NCBI RefSeq assembly: GCF_014695975.1
Contig: NZ_JACJPI010000074.1
Location: 1 to 64,000, forward strand
DNA length: 64,000 nt
DNA from: Leptolyngbya sp. FACHB-321
GTDB taxonomy: Bacteria > Cyanobacteriota > Cyanobacteriia > Leptolyngbyales > Leptolyngbyaceae
Direction of reading: 5' to 3'
Below are positions 50,299 to 59,688 of the stretch, in pieces; the first letter of the stretch is position 1, and every line of letters starts with the position of its first letter. Made by a program: the position numbers and the translations under genes. Under the pieces are notes generated by a model. That model did not search any database, had not been told where the DNA came from, and saw only the letters and a program-made list of their open reading frames with translations.

Positions 50299-51144
50299 GT
50301 GACTAACTCATCCATTCAGGACTGTTCATTCTCTCTTCCAGCGGCTGTTTACATCGTGGGTGCTGGACCCGGTGACCCAGAATTACTCACTGTCAAAGCA
50401 CAGCGCCTTTTAGCTCAGGCGAATACGATTTTGTTTGCTGATTCGTTGGTGCCCGAACAAATTCTGCAAGTGGCTCGTCCTGACGCAGAACTCATTCGTA
50501 CCGCGCACCAAACACTGGAGGAAATACTGCCGCTTATGGTGTCGCGAGTGCAGGCAGGACAGTCTGTGGTGCGTTTACATTCAGGCGATCCTAGCCTTTA
50601 TGGAGCGATTCAGGAGCAAATGCAAGCGTTGTTAGAGGCAGGCGTACCGTTTGAAGTCGTACCAGGGATCAGTGCGTTCCAGGCAGCAGCAGCAAAGCTA
50701 CGGGTTGAGCTAACGGTGCCAGGGTTAGTGCAGACAATTATTCTAACTCGCATCAGCGGTCGTACTGAAGTACCCTCAACTGAAGAATTGGCGGCTTTGG
50801 CAGCCCATCAAGCCAGCCTATGCCTTTACTTAAGTGCGAAACATATAGACACTGCAACAGCAAAGCTAAGGCAGCATTACCCTGCCGAAACGCCAGTTGC
50901 CATCTGTTTTCGCTTAGGTTGGCAAGATGAAAAAATTTGGCTGGTGCCATTGTCAGAGATGGCAGTAACGACTCAGCGAGAGGGCTTGAGACGAACAACG
51001 CTGTATGTGATTAGCCCAGCACTTGCTGCCGCAACTATACCTAACACAGTAACGTGTGATTGGCATGGCAGCGATCGCCCACCGACCCGCTCGAATCTCT
51101 ACAATCCCACTCACGCCCATCTCTTCCGCCCTGCAAAACAGTGA
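50299..51144 (+). CDS. cobM: precorrin-4 C11-methyltransferase
   Basis: A 281-residue SAM-dependent methylase of the corrin (vitamin B12) pathway, methylating precorrin-4 or cobalt-precorrin-4 at C-11. It has the tetrapyrrole methylase opening VYIVGAGPGDPELLTVKAQRLL, the RLHSGDPSLYGA loop, the VPGISAFQAAAAKL motif and LCLYLSAKHID. Length and order are normal, with a C-terminal tail of about 30 extra residues. The start is GTG 50299. No other cob gene is adjacent, and no cobalamin riboswitch was recognised upstream. Confidence 0.93.
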   Translation: MTNSSIQDCSFSLPAAVYIVGAGPGDPELLTVKAQRLLAQANTILFADSLVPEQILQVARPDAELIRTAHQTLEEILPLMVSRVQAGQSVVRLHSGDPSLYGAIQEQMQALLEAGVPFEVVPGISAFQAAAAKLRVELTVPGLVQTIILTRISGRTEVPSTEELAALAAHQASLCLYLSAKHIDTATAKLRQHYPAETPVAICFRLGWQDEKIWLVPLSEMAVTTQREGLRRTTLYVISPALAAATIPNTVTCDWHGSDRPPTRSNLYNPTHAHLFRPAKQ

Positions 51145-51307
51145 AAGCTTCTCTTTGTACAAAGTGAACAATGTACGAGTGAACAACGCCAGCAAGAAGC
51201 AGACGCTTCGTTAGCGTTTTCGGCAGTTCATTTTGCGATCGCCCAATTCTCCGGATTCGCTCCTGTTGGCTGTGTTGTAAATCCTATGAAGCACTCATAG
51301 GTATCAG

Positions 51308-51335
51308 ACCCGTCGGCGATGCTGACGGGTTTTTC
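51308..51335 (+). terminator. intrinsic terminator after cobM
   Basis: The stem ACCCGTC (51308-51314) with GACGGGT (51324-51330) is followed by TTTTC. It lies 164 bp after the cobM stop and just before the LapA-type gene. Confidence 0.82.
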
Positions 51336-51431
51336 ATTATCAAACTTGTTGACAGCCTGGCTACTTTTCAAACCTATGTATTCAGCAAAGCTGTAAGAAT
51401 GGATCTCATCCTCCCTCAGCCTACCAATGTT

Positions 51432-51671
51432 ATGAAAGCCCTCGCGATCCTGCTTACATCTCTTTTACTCTCTGTCTGGATTAGCGCGATCGCGATTCTT
51501 GCGATTCAGAACTTTACCCCTGTTTCGCTACGATTTTTGGGCTTTCAATCGATTGAGATTCCAGTCGGCTTAGTGCTGGCATTTAGCGTTGGGCTAGGCT
51601 TGTTAGGCACCGCGATCGCTCAACCATTGCTAGGATTCTCCAGCTTTCAGCGAGACAATGAGGACTATTGA
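51432..51671 (+). CDS. LapA-domain (DUF1049) membrane protein
   Basis: A 79-residue protein with two hydrophobic helices. KALAILLTSLLLSVWISAIAILAIQNFTPVSLRFLGFQSIEIPVG includes the QNxxPVSLxFL pattern of the LapA/DUF1049 family, whose E. coli member takes part in lipopolysaccharide assembly control. ATG 51432 gives the family N-terminus (MKALA); ATG 51399 would add eleven residues. It is alone downstream of the cobM terminator. Confidence 0.8.
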   Translation: MKALAILLTSLLLSVWISAIAILAIQNFTPVSLRFLGFQSIEIPVGLVLAFSVGLGLLGTAIAQPLLGFSSFQRDNEDY

Positions 51672-51731
51672 GACCGTTACGGAGAGCCGTGCGTTCTGAG
51701 TTCGCCGCTTCAACTCGTTAATTAACTCGTT

Positions 51732-52907
51732 TTACAGTGCGTAAACCTGCCCATCAATCAGTAGTCGCGTGATGCCCTTTGCCTGAAGATGCGACGACGT
51801 TTTTTGTAGCACTTGCCCATCAGGAAGCTTGATTACTCGCTGTGTCCGAGGATTGGAGTAACGTTTAGCGATGCGATGATTATCAAAGATCGGCAACGTT
51901 TTCTCTAAAGTCTCTGCTTCTGGAATTTGACCTAAATCGCCAAATTCTTTCAACGGTCGGGCAATTAACTCAGCTGCTCGATCGACCACTAAATAACAGG
52001 TACGCGGCAGTGACGCTTCCGCTAGGGGTAGCACCTGCACCAGCATTTTGCCAGCGATACGACTGCCAACCAGTAATGACCCATTTTCCAAGTCGTCATC
52101 CAGGTCATCGTCGTCTAAATCGTCGTCATCCAGCTCGTCTAAATCGTCGTCATCCAGGTCTTCTTCCTCCAGATCGCCTGTCAGATCAACCCCATCGTCA
52201 AGTAACGCTGTGCCTTCAACAATCGCAGCAGCCGTTGGGCGATCGTCAGCAGGGAGATCAACTAAGGGAATGATTGCTGGCTCGTTAGCGTCTGGTACAG
52301 CTTCTTCCAATCGACTTGCAGCTGAGCGATCAACTCGTTCTGGCATCTTCGATCGAATCGTCGGTGGCGCAATTGAAGCAACTGGTTCAGATGGGGCTAA
52401 GGAACGTTCTGGTTCAGATGGGGCTGAGGAACGTTTTCGTAAGCGCCGCCCATTTGCATTAGCAGGTTCAGGCTCATCCACTGCCATTGTAGGGGCAGCT
52501 AGAGACTCATCGACCCGGATGGGAGGCAAGGATGGTATCACGACGCTCGCAGGTTCAGCGTCTAGCGGGGTTTCAACTTCAATGGCACCTGCGTCCACAA
52601 CTGTAGATACCGGCTCCTCAACTATAGATAGCGGCTCTTCTGGTGCTGGCGATTCGGTCGCAATGCTTGTAAGCGGCTCGGTGTCTAGTAAGGAGGGAGG
52701 GAGCGACTCGATCGAAGAACGCCCGCCACGCTTTTGCTGAATGAGCGTTTCGTATTCTGCCTCAGAGAAGCTAGTTTTAAGGATGCGGCTAATGGTGCTG
52801 TTGCTGACACCATAACGGCTTGCCAGGGTTGACGTGGTCTCCCCTGGTTGCCGATAGAGCTGCAACATTTCCTGCTTATCAGAATCAGACAGTTTTCGAG
52901 AGGTCAT
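51732..52907 (-). CDS. HTH protein with Asp-rich repeat and conserved C-terminal domain
   Basis: A 391-residue protein. Residues 1-55 are a resolvase/transposase-type helix-turn-helix (SDSDKQEMLQLYRQPGETTSTLASRYGVSNSTISRIL). A long Pro/Ser/Glu-rich disordered region follows. An acidic tract at about 243-277 is built from DLDDDD-type repeats. The C-terminal domain of about 115 residues (GSRIAGKMLVQVLPLAEASLPRTCYLVVDRAAELIARPL, TQRVIKLPDGQVLQKTSSHLQAKGITRLLIDGQVY) looks conserved among cyanobacteria. No DDE catalytic domain exists, so it is a probable DNA-binding regulator and not a transposase. Confidence 0.8.
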   Translation of the reverse strand: MTSRKLSDSDKQEMLQLYRQPGETTSTLASRYGVSNSTISRILKTSFSEAEYETLIQQKRGGRSSIESLPPSLLDTEPLTSIATESPAPEEPLSIVEEPVSTVVDAGAIEVETPLDAEPASVVIPSLPPIRVDESLAAPTMAVDEPEPANANGRRLRKRSSAPSEPERSLAPSEPVASIAPPTIRSKMPERVDRSAASRLEEAVPDANEPAIIPLVDLPADDRPTAAAIVEGTALLDDGVDLTGDLEEEDLDDDDLDELDDDDLDDDDLDDDLENGSLLVGSRIAGKMLVQVLPLAEASLPRTCYLVVDRAAELIARPLKEFGDLGQIPEAETLEKTLPIFDNHRIAKRYSNPRTQRVIKLPDGQVLQKTSSHLQAKGITRLLIDGQVYAL

Positions 52908-53071
52908 GCTTTAGGCTACGGATAGAACAAGCCACTTGCCTCATTCTATGCTGAACCGCCATCAATCTGAGGACAATTGCTGCATTGAAGGGAAAGTAGA
53001 CACATCATTTGCAGTCGTTCGCAGTTTGGCTAACGCGATCATGTTGAAAGGGCAGATCGTCTATCGTTGTC

Positions 53072-54214
53072 CTATAACGAGGCACGTCTGCGCCCACTTG
53101 ATCGGCTACGGGCACGGCTCGACAGATCATGCTCCAGTGCAGCGCCAATGCCAAACAGCACACCGCTAAACACCCAAAACACCTCTAAAAAGCCGCCACT
53201 TTGATAATTTGGTACGTACGTTGTTGTGTACTTGAACCAAATGTCCGCAATATAAAGCGAAAAGGCAGCGGCGGCAATCATACGCCAGGATTGAGCAAAC
53301 CGTCCGCCCCAGAAGGCTAGCAGCAGTGTCGTTGCAAGAATCAATAGCAACACATCGCAAACAATGTAAAAACCATTGACGTAGGACTTCAGCGGGTCCA
53401 ACACATTCTCTAGGGATTTAACCCATTCTGGTGGCTCTACTTTCGGCGCAGCAAGGGCGGCTGGAGCCGTTGGGGTTGCGGCTTCAACAGTGAGCGCATT
53501 CTTATCCGCAGCCGCAGGCACAGGTGCAACGGCAGGTGGTGTTACAGGAGATGCCACAGCAGCAGGCTTTGGTTTGGCGGCAGGCGCAACTTTCGGACTG
53601 GCTTTGACTACAGGCTTCGTCGTTGGTCTGGTTGCAGGAGCAGTCTGTGCCGCAACAGGCTGTATCAGCAAGGATTGGGTCACGTTGCCACCTGCAGGGG
53701 GTGAAGAAACAAACCATGCAATCACAATGCTAATGGCGGCAATAATCGCGACGACTCCCCACTGCCACATCTCCAGACTCAAACGTCTAGAAGAAACCGC
53801 TAAAATGATGCCCAGAATCAGAAAAATATAGGTCAGGATGTAGAAAAAATCGCCGGGTGAAACGGCAGCATCCTGTCCAAGTACTGTTTCCCAATAGAAG
53901 AACAGCAGTCCACCCAGGAAATAGAACGATACCCCCAGCCCAATGCAGAGCCAGACATTACGACCACTAACAATCTGTGGGCTACGCCAGTTTCTGAAGC
54001 AGAGCCATGCTGCTGTTAAATAAGCCACTTCTTCAAAAACAGTGGTGCCGATCGCATACCACTGTGGTCGGTCTTCTCCTGGTAACGACACGCTAAAGAG
54101 TAGAAAGAAGAGAAGCGCCAGCACTGCCCAGACAATTTGAGCCAGGACGAGCGTCTGTACCGAGGGGAACGCTTTGGGAGAGCTAGATGATTTGTCCAAG
54201 GAACTGCCTACCAA
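53072..54214 (-). CDS. polytopic membrane protein with Ala/Pro-rich loop
   Basis: A 380-residue membrane protein with five or six N-terminal helices (about 20-165). A long Ala/Pro/Lys-rich extramembrane loop follows (about 185-265), then three more helices (280-355) and a basic Arg/Ser-rich tail. The helical parts look like a sensory membrane module of cyanobacteria, but I cannot name the family. The neighbouring gene upstream is also a conserved unknown. Function is not known. Confidence 0.65.
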   Translation of the reverse strand: MVGSSLDKSSSSPKAFPSVQTLVLAQIVWAVLALLFFLLFSVSLPGEDRPQWYAIGTTVFEEVAYLTAAWLCFRNWRSPQIVSGRNVWLCIGLGVSFYFLGGLLFFYWETVLGQDAAVSPGDFFYILTYIFLILGIILAVSSRRLSLEMWQWGVVAIIAAISIVIAWFVSSPPAGGNVTQSLLIQPVAAQTAPATRPTTKPVVKASPKVAPAAKPKPAAVASPVTPPAVAPVPAAADKNALTVEAATPTAPAALAAPKVEPPEWVKSLENVLDPLKSYVNGFYIVCDVLLLILATTLLLAFWGGRFAQSWRMIAAAAFSLYIADIWFKYTTTYVPNYQSGGFLEVFWVFSGVLFGIGAALEHDLSSRARSRSSGRRRASL

Positions 54215-54429
54215 ACTTCAAAAGGGTGACGAACATGGGCTGTTGGACAGATGACTCAACAAGGGTGCCTGCTGCAAGACTCGCATCGTAATCGAAAGTA
54301 GCAGTGATGACGCAAAGCGGGAACATTTCTTCAAGCTCATAGCCAGACGACGTTGCTTTGTAGAACAAAAACAATAGAGCAGTTGTTTTTTAAGTGGGTT
54401 CAACTCTTCAGAAAATGCTTGACAGACTA

Positions 54430-55101
54430 CTAGCGCCACATTTTACCTAAAGGTGACTGATTGAGCCAAGCCTGAAAGACTGTGCGATCGTTGGGTGAAA
54501 GATCTTGCAATGTGTCGATCGCTCGTTCTGCAAACGTAGTATTTCCGAAATATGCTTTTCCTATTCGGTGCAGCTCTTGTAACAGTGTATTGAGGTGGTG
54601 CTCTTGCCAGGGTGGAATATGAGCCGCATCTAGAGGATCAACCGTCAGCAGATACTTGAGCGCGTCTGGTGAGTCTGCCTGGGGAAAACGCCACTGCTTA
54701 AACACCTCGGCAATATCCTTCTGAAATAGCCCTGCCTGACGATTACCAAGCAAATCTTCAATATCAATGTAAAGCGCTTGCAGCATCAACAGGCACGCCC
54801 TGATGTAGATCGGTGTTGCCGCTGTATCTCCTCCACCAGCTTCGGTATCGGCTGCCAGTTGCTCTATGCGAATCTTGCCCCAAACGCTATAACGCTCAGG
54901 CTCTTCCAACAGCACACAAGCTTTACCCTGGTTGTCGGTAAGATCGCGCCAAAATGTTTTGGCATCTTCCTCCTGGCTAGCGTTGAAGACACTAATCAGG
55001 CGAAAGGTCTGCCCCTGATAGGTAAGGATCGGGATTTGCTGATCCCGCTTGGGGTGCTGGATACTGGTAATCTCAACATCCTGCCTCTTCAGAATAAACA
55101 T
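54430..55101 (-). CDS. Npun_F0813 family-like conserved cyanobacterial protein
   Basis: A 223-residue soluble protein opening MFILKRQDVEITSIQHPKRDQQIPILTYQGQTFRLISVFNA. As far as I recall this is characteristic of the cyanobacterial Npun_F0813 family. The rest is helix-rich (IYIRACLLMLQALYIDIEDLLGNRQAGLF, FAERAIDTLQDLSPNDRTVFQAWLNQSPLGKMWR). No enzymatic motif is seen, and the function is unknown. The start is ATG 55101. Confidence 0.75.
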   Translation of the reverse strand: MFILKRQDVEITSIQHPKRDQQIPILTYQGQTFRLISVFNASQEEDAKTFWRDLTDNQGKACVLLEEPERYSVWGKIRIEQLAADTEAGGGDTAATPIYIRACLLMLQALYIDIEDLLGNRQAGLFQKDIAEVFKQWRFPQADSPDALKYLLTVDPLDAAHIPPWQEHHLNTLLQELHRIGKAYFGNTTFAERAIDTLQDLSPNDRTVFQAWLNQSPLGKMWR

Positions 55102-55706
55102 GACGCTGCCAATTAACTCCTGTCGGGGCTGGGCGTTTAGGCGGGATCATCTGAAACGATCTCGCCAGTGGGAAAAGGAGGTAGTTTGATAAATGCGATA
55201 ACAGTTAACAATGAGTTGTGACGTTGGGCTAGGAAAACTGTACCTTAATCAATTCCCATTTTTGAATTGGTAATTGACATTGCTGCAAAGATTAAAGTCT
55301 TTTAAGGTTGCTAACGCAACTTAATGTGTCATAACAAAAGAGTTAAAACGCCAGAACGCGTAATGGGGTAGCTCCGACTAAAGGGCTTTTTGATAAATTA
55401 ACTAGATAGAAAAGCGTTGATGTCATTAGCTAGCTCCATCAAGGCGATCGCGCAGATAGAGTCAGAGTAGCGCAGAAACCAAAAGTTGAGCATGGTTTAT
55501 TACCAAAGTCCCAACTGAGTAGTTGAGCTTTGTACCCTAACGGCTGTTTGAGTCTTGGTGTTAGACTGCCTGTGCCTTCAGCTTTTCCCATCGTCTCAGT
55601 GCTTTGTCTTAAGTCAATCGTCTTGATCCAGACGATCGCTCAAAAATCAGAGCAGACGTAGGGGGTTCTTGGTTTATGCTGGTCAATATAGCGATACGTC
55701 ATATAA
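55102..55706. other. gene-less region upstream of tRNA-Arg
   Basis: It holds two modest hairpins (a CAATTC/GAATTG stem near 55248-55266 and CAAAG...CAACT/AGTTG...CTTTG near 55504-55532) and a GCGATCGCGC motif at 55444. No protein gene or known RNA family was recognised. The tRNA promoter must lie near 55640-55700. Confidence 0.4.
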
Positions 55707-55779
<73 letters not shown>

Positions 55780-55888
55780 CTTACGTTTCAAGGCTTCTAG
55801 CCCTTTTCTGGTAAAGTCGAAAACGGCCAGAAACGACCGTAAAAGTAGGGGACATTAGGGGATGCTAGCAACGCTGTGCTGGCAAGAC

Positions 55889-56404
55889 CTAGCGTCGCAC
55901 GACTACAGGTGTGCCAATTTTCGCCCAGTTGAACAGCCAGCCAGCGTGATCAACTGCTAAATTGACGCAACCGTGGCTGACGGGCGTGCCAAAGCGGTGG
56001 TGCCAATAAGCTCCATGAATGGCATAGTTGCCGTCGTAATACATGGTGTAAGGCACATCAGCAATATCGTAATCAGCGCCTCTCATACGGGCAGAACGAT
56101 TGCGCGTCTGAATGGCAAATACTCCAGTCTTGGTTGGTGTTGAAGCTTTGCCTGTAGAGATCAGAATGGCGTAGACAGGTGTTTTGCCTTCCCGAGCGAT
56201 GAGGCGCTGACTGGAAAGATTTACCTCAATCCACCGCTGCTTTGATTGTTCGAGCCGACGCACTGAGGTGGCGATCGTGTTGGTTTGTGCAATCAGCATG
56301 GGGGCACTCACGGGCGGCATAGCCTGTACTGACACAGGCAAGATGGCAGTACCGATAAACACCAACAAACTCAGGCTTTGCTTGAAACCGCGTGGTGGCA
56401 ACAT
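55889..56404 (-). CDS. L,D-transpeptidase (YkuD domain), exported
   Basis: A 171-residue protein with a signal peptide (KQSLSLLVFIGTAILPVSVQAMPP). Its YkuD catalytic domain carries IEVNLSSQRLIAREG, ISTGKASTPTKTGVFAI and the active-site segment IHGAYWHHRFGTPVSHGCVNL. The last contains the His and the nucleophilic Cys of SHGCVNL. Such enzymes make 3-3 peptidoglycan cross-links or attach proteins. I choose ATG 56404, which gives a clean signal peptide; ATG 56437 has its AGGA too close to serve. Confidence 0.92.
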   Translation of the reverse strand: MLPPRGFKQSLSLLVFIGTAILPVSVQAMPPVSAPMLIAQTNTIATSVRRLEQSKQRWIEVNLSSQRLIAREGKTPVYAILISTGKASTPTKTGVFAIQTRNRSARMRGADYDIADVPYTMYYDGNYAIHGAYWHHRFGTPVSHGCVNLAVDHAGWLFNWAKIGTPVVVRR

Positions 56405-56520
56405 GATCGTTCGCTCTCTGTAGATTGTTTTATACATTCCTATCTACAGTTTTTCCTGTTTAATGACTAATAATTGGCGAGTGTTTAAAGCGGCTTCATG
56501 GTCAGCAGCCTCTTTAGCGT

Positions 56521-57177
56521 TTAAGGTTCACGATCTGTTGCCTTAGGGCTAGTAAGACAATGCACTAGCACCTTTGCTTGTTGGGCGATCGCATCCCAGT
56601 TGCCGTCCGCCACTGCCTGTCTGGGGAATAACTGACCCGAAAGCCCAACGGCAACAGCACCAGCTGCTAAAAACGATTGGGCATTTGCCAATGTGACACC
56701 ACCTGTGGGAATTAAGGGAATGTTGCCCAATGGTGCTTGCAAGCTTTGAATGTAGGCTGCGCCACCCAATGCCTGCACAGGAAAGACCTTAACGCTGCTT
56801 GCTCCTGCCTGCCACGCGCTGACAATTTCGGTTGGGGAAAGGGCACCAGGGATAATGGGTATGTTTTGTGCCACGGCAAGCTGGATCAACCTGGGAGCGA
56901 CATGAGGCGTGAAGAGGAACTGGGCACCGGCTGCGATCGCATCTCGAAGCTGCGTTTCGTTCAGCAATGTACCTGTTCCGATCGTGCAGTGAGGTAAGTC
57001 CTGACGCAGTTGATCAATGAGTGTCGAGGCGCGATCGCTATTCCAGGTGATTTCGATCAGCCGCATCCCTCCTGCTGCGACTGCCTTTGCCATTTGGTAG
57101 CCGCTTTCATACTGTGCCGCACGGATCACTGCGATCGCTCGAAACGTTTTTAGCAGGACAAGCCAGTCTTGAGGCAT
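56521..57177 (-). CDS. eda: KDPG/KHG-type aldolase
   Basis: A 218-residue class I aldolase of the 2-keto-3-deoxy-6-phosphogluconate family, which splits KDPG to pyruvate and glyceraldehyde 3-phosphate. The catalytic Glu is in RLIEITWNS, followed by IGTGTLLNETQL and FLFTPHVAPRL. The Schiff-base Lys is in ASSVKVFPVQALGG, and the phosphate loop is IPTGGVTLAN. It would serve an Entner-Doudoroff route, or 4-hydroxy-2-oxoglutarate cleavage as an alternative. The start is ATG 57177; the longer frame from 57210 has no family support. Confidence 0.9.
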   Translation of the reverse strand: MPQDWLVLLKTFRAIAVIRAAQYESGYQMAKAVAAGGMRLIEITWNSDRASTLIDQLRQDLPHCTIGTGTLLNETQLRDAIAAGAQFLFTPHVAPRLIQLAVAQNIPIIPGALSPTEIVSAWQAGASSVKVFPVQALGGAAYIQSLQAPLGNIPLIPTGGVTLANAQSFLAAGAVAVGLSGQLFPRQAVADGNWDAIAQQAKVLVHCLTSPKATDREP

Positions 57178-57464
57178 GGTAAGGTATTGCACAAATAAGG
57201 TAGTGCACAAAATAGGTGTAGTTGTCGATTAAAGAGCCGCAACTTACCACACCAAAACTATAGAGCGGTCAGCGATTATACTTAAGCTGTCGACGCACTA
57301 AACAATGCTGTTTAGGAGTCTGTAAGCCAGTAGTGTACCAACAAGCTGCGGTGCAACTGGTCTTTTCACGCAAGTTACTCCAGGGTGAAGCCTTCCTAGT
57401 TTTGTAACCCTATTAGCCGTTTTCCGACCCTTTCAGCCGTTGCTCAAGAGGTTCGCACCAGCCC

Positions 57465-58097
57465 ATGAACTACGCCTTACCAGAAAACGTTTTGCAACTG
57501 GCAACCAACCGCCGCCCTTTGGAGCGATCGCTGCTGACCAAAATTGATGCGCTTAAAGAGAGGCTAGATACCTTCACCGTCGTTGACTCACAGAGCGAAA
57601 CGGTTGGGGAAGTACGCAACCTGGTACTGTATAAACAGCAACTTCATTTGGTAATCGTACAGCCTGATATGCATTGTCACTGGCGCTTTGTGCTTTTGGG
57701 TAGCTCGTTGGTGCAGCGGATCAGCCTGGTTGATCGTACTTTAGTGATGCAGATAACCCAGGCAGATATGAGCTATTTGCCAGAACAGCGATCGCTGACG
57801 GAGCGTTCTAGCCGTAGATATCATGCCAGCACCTTTGCGTCTGTGATCGCACCTGTTAGCCAATTGCCAGCATCACCAACGATCGAGCAAGCACCTATGA
57901 CTTTGCTGGCACCGATCGCGCTACCAACACATGGGAAGGTTAAAGAACCGCTACTCCTTGAGCATCCTGCAACACCCAAAATGGTTGCACAGGTAGTTGA
58001 TGAGCTAGGTGAGCGAAACCCCAACAATGCAGCCAACTCCAAGCAGTACGTTACTGCTTACCCTGCTCGTCGTGACAGCGCAGCGCATCCTGGTTAG
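57465..58097 (+). CDS. PRC-barrel-like conserved cyanobacterial protein
   Basis: A 210-residue protein. The first half (LKERLDTFTVVDSQSETVGEVRNLVLYKQQLHLVIVQPD, then LVDRTLVMQITQADMSYLPEQ) has the alternating strand pattern of a PRC-barrel domain, common in cyanobacterial unknowns. The second half is Pro/Ala/Ser-rich and probably disordered. No partner is adjacent. PRC barrels often mediate photosynthetic or ribosome-assembly interactions, but nothing here fixes the role. Confidence 0.7.
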   Translation: MNYALPENVLQLATNRRPLERSLLTKIDALKERLDTFTVVDSQSETVGEVRNLVLYKQQLHLVIVQPDMHCHWRFVLLGSSLVQRISLVDRTLVMQITQADMSYLPEQRSLTERSSRRYHASTFASVIAPVSQLPASPTIEQAPMTLLAPIALPTHGKVKEPLLLEHPATPKMVAQVVDELGERNPNNAANSKQYVTAYPARRDSAAHPG

Positions 58098-58234
58098 AGC
58101 CGCTTAACAGTGGGGGATGCTGAAAGATGAGCTTTGGGTTGCAAGCGTAGAGCCTTCTTAGAACTTACAACTCAAAACTCATATTAACCCGGCAGCTTTT
58201 GTTCCTACGTATTTTGAAATTGCGCCATGATTGC

Positions 58235-58314
58235 GTAGGGTGCTGTTAGCGACAGCGTAACGCACAGAGACATGGGTTAGCGGTGCGTTACGGCGATGCC
58301 TAATAGCACCCTAC
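58235..58314. repeat. nested double inverted repeat
   Basis: The outer arms GTAGGGTGCT (58235-58244) and AGCACCCTAC (58305-58314) are perfect. The inner arms GTAACGCAC (58257-58265) and GTGCGTTAC (58283-58291) are also perfect. Together they form an 80-base two-tier hairpin between convergent genes. It resembles the GTAGGGTGCGTTA-type dispersed repeats of filamentous cyanobacteria. Confidence 0.85.
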
Positions 58315-58367
58315 AGCTCTACAGCTTATGCAAGATAAAATATCGCCAGGTTAATAGCACCCACAAA

Positions 58368-59396
58368 CTAGGCAGCTACTCTCTCCATTTCAGATGCATA
58401 CTGCCCTAGCGATGCCGCGCTATTGCATTTTGCACGACGATACAACTCTTTTTGAGCCGCAGAAATATTAGCATCCTCGCCTTTCCAGGCTTCTAGCGCT
58501 GCTTGATGAAGCGCACGACCGTAAGAAAAGGTGAGCTTCCACGGCAGTTGGTCTTTGAAAGTAGCATTCATGGCATTGAGATGAGCGGTTGCTACTTCAT
58601 CGCTCTGCCCGCCAGAGAGAAATGCACAACCAGGAACGGCAGCAGGCACTCGCTCTCGCAAGCACTTGATGGTTAAGCGAGCCACGTCTTCCACACTCGC
58701 CTGTTGAGGGCAATCTTGACCAGAGATAACCATACTCGGCTTAAGAATCATTTGATCAGGTTCGACACCCTGAACGTAAAGTGCATCAAAAACGGCTTTG
58801 AGTACATCGTGATGCACGGCATAACTGCGCTCTAGCGTATGGTCGCCATCCATTAGTACTTCAGGCTCAACGATCGGCACCAATCCGCCTTCCTGACAGA
58901 GCGCGGCATACCGGGCAAGAGCATTCGCGTTTGTGTCGATACAGCGGTGAGACGGAATGCCATCGCCAATTGTAATGACGGCACGCCATTTCGCAAAACG
59001 AGCACCCATTTTGTAGTATTCAGCAATGCGATCGCGCAAGCCGTCCAGACCTTCGGTTATCGTCTCGTCAGGAGACTTAGCCAGCGGTTTTGCGCCTGCA
59101 TCGAGCTTGATACCGGGGATGATGCCAGCTTCTAGCAGCAACTTGGTGAACGGCTTACCATCCTTTGTTGCTTGGCGAATCGTTTCGTCGAATAGAATCA
59201 CGCCGCTTAAGAACTCACCGATGCCAGGAGTGGTAAAGAGTGCTTCGCGGTACGCCCGTCGCTTTTCTTCTGTTGTGGGAATGCCGATCTTTTCAAAACG
59301 CTTGTTGGCTGTACCGTAGCTTTCATCAGCCGCCAGGATGCCTTTACCCGGAGCGACCATTGCCTTTGCTGTGGCGATTAATTCTTGGGTATACAT
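58368..59396 (-). CDS. fructose-bisphosphate aldolase class I
   Basis: A 342-residue class I (Schiff-base) aldolase of glycolysis and the Calvin cycle. Diagnostic segments are APGKGILAADESYGTANKRFEKIGI, GVILFDETIRQ, ARFAKWRAVITIGDG, LVPIVEPEVLMDGDH, the Schiff-base Lys in DQMILKPSMV and GCAFLSGGQSDEVAT. I use ATG 59396, which has AGAGG eight bases upstream. The longer frame from 59441 adds an unconserved leader. Many cyanobacteria carry this plus a class II enzyme. Confidence 0.94.
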   Translation of the reverse strand: MYTQELIATAKAMVAPGKGILAADESYGTANKRFEKIGIPTTEEKRRAYREALFTTPGIGEFLSGVILFDETIRQATKDGKPFTKLLLEAGIIPGIKLDAGAKPLAKSPDETITEGLDGLRDRIAEYYKMGARFAKWRAVITIGDGIPSHRCIDTNANALARYAALCQEGGLVPIVEPEVLMDGDHTLERSYAVHHDVLKAVFDALYVQGVEPDQMILKPSMVISGQDCPQQASVEDVARLTIKCLRERVPAAVPGCAFLSGGQSDEVATAHLNAMNATFKDQLPWKLTFSYGRALHQAALEAWKGEDANISAAQKELYRRAKCNSAASLGQYASEMERVAA

Positions 59397-59688
59397 GGTT
59401 TGAACCTCTGTCGGGGGCAATGCATCAGCAGAGCTAGCCAATGCTTCTTAAGCCTAGCTAATCTTGCAAAATCCTTCCGTTTGCTGCATTACTCTTGAGC
59501 AGTCAACAGTCAATGTAGAGTTTATGGCTCAAAGCTCAAGCCTGAAAGCTAATACAGCGTCAAGGTTTACCAGTTAGAAAGATTTACCCATGTGGTTTGA
59601 AAGAAATTAGGCGAATAGCGAGAAGGCTTTCATCCCTGTCTCGGAGCGTAGAGCGATAGAATGGGAAAGATTATTTTTTCCTGTCTCT

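Noticed and set aside
52048-52740. Ser-rich 230-residue plus-strand frame
   Set aside because: It is the antisense shadow of the Asp-rich repeat gene; its composition simply mirrors Asp codons.
51732-52907. Transposase gene, because of the HTH N-terminus
   Set aside because: There is no DDE or other catalytic domain, no terminal inverted repeats, and a conserved unrelated C-terminal domain.
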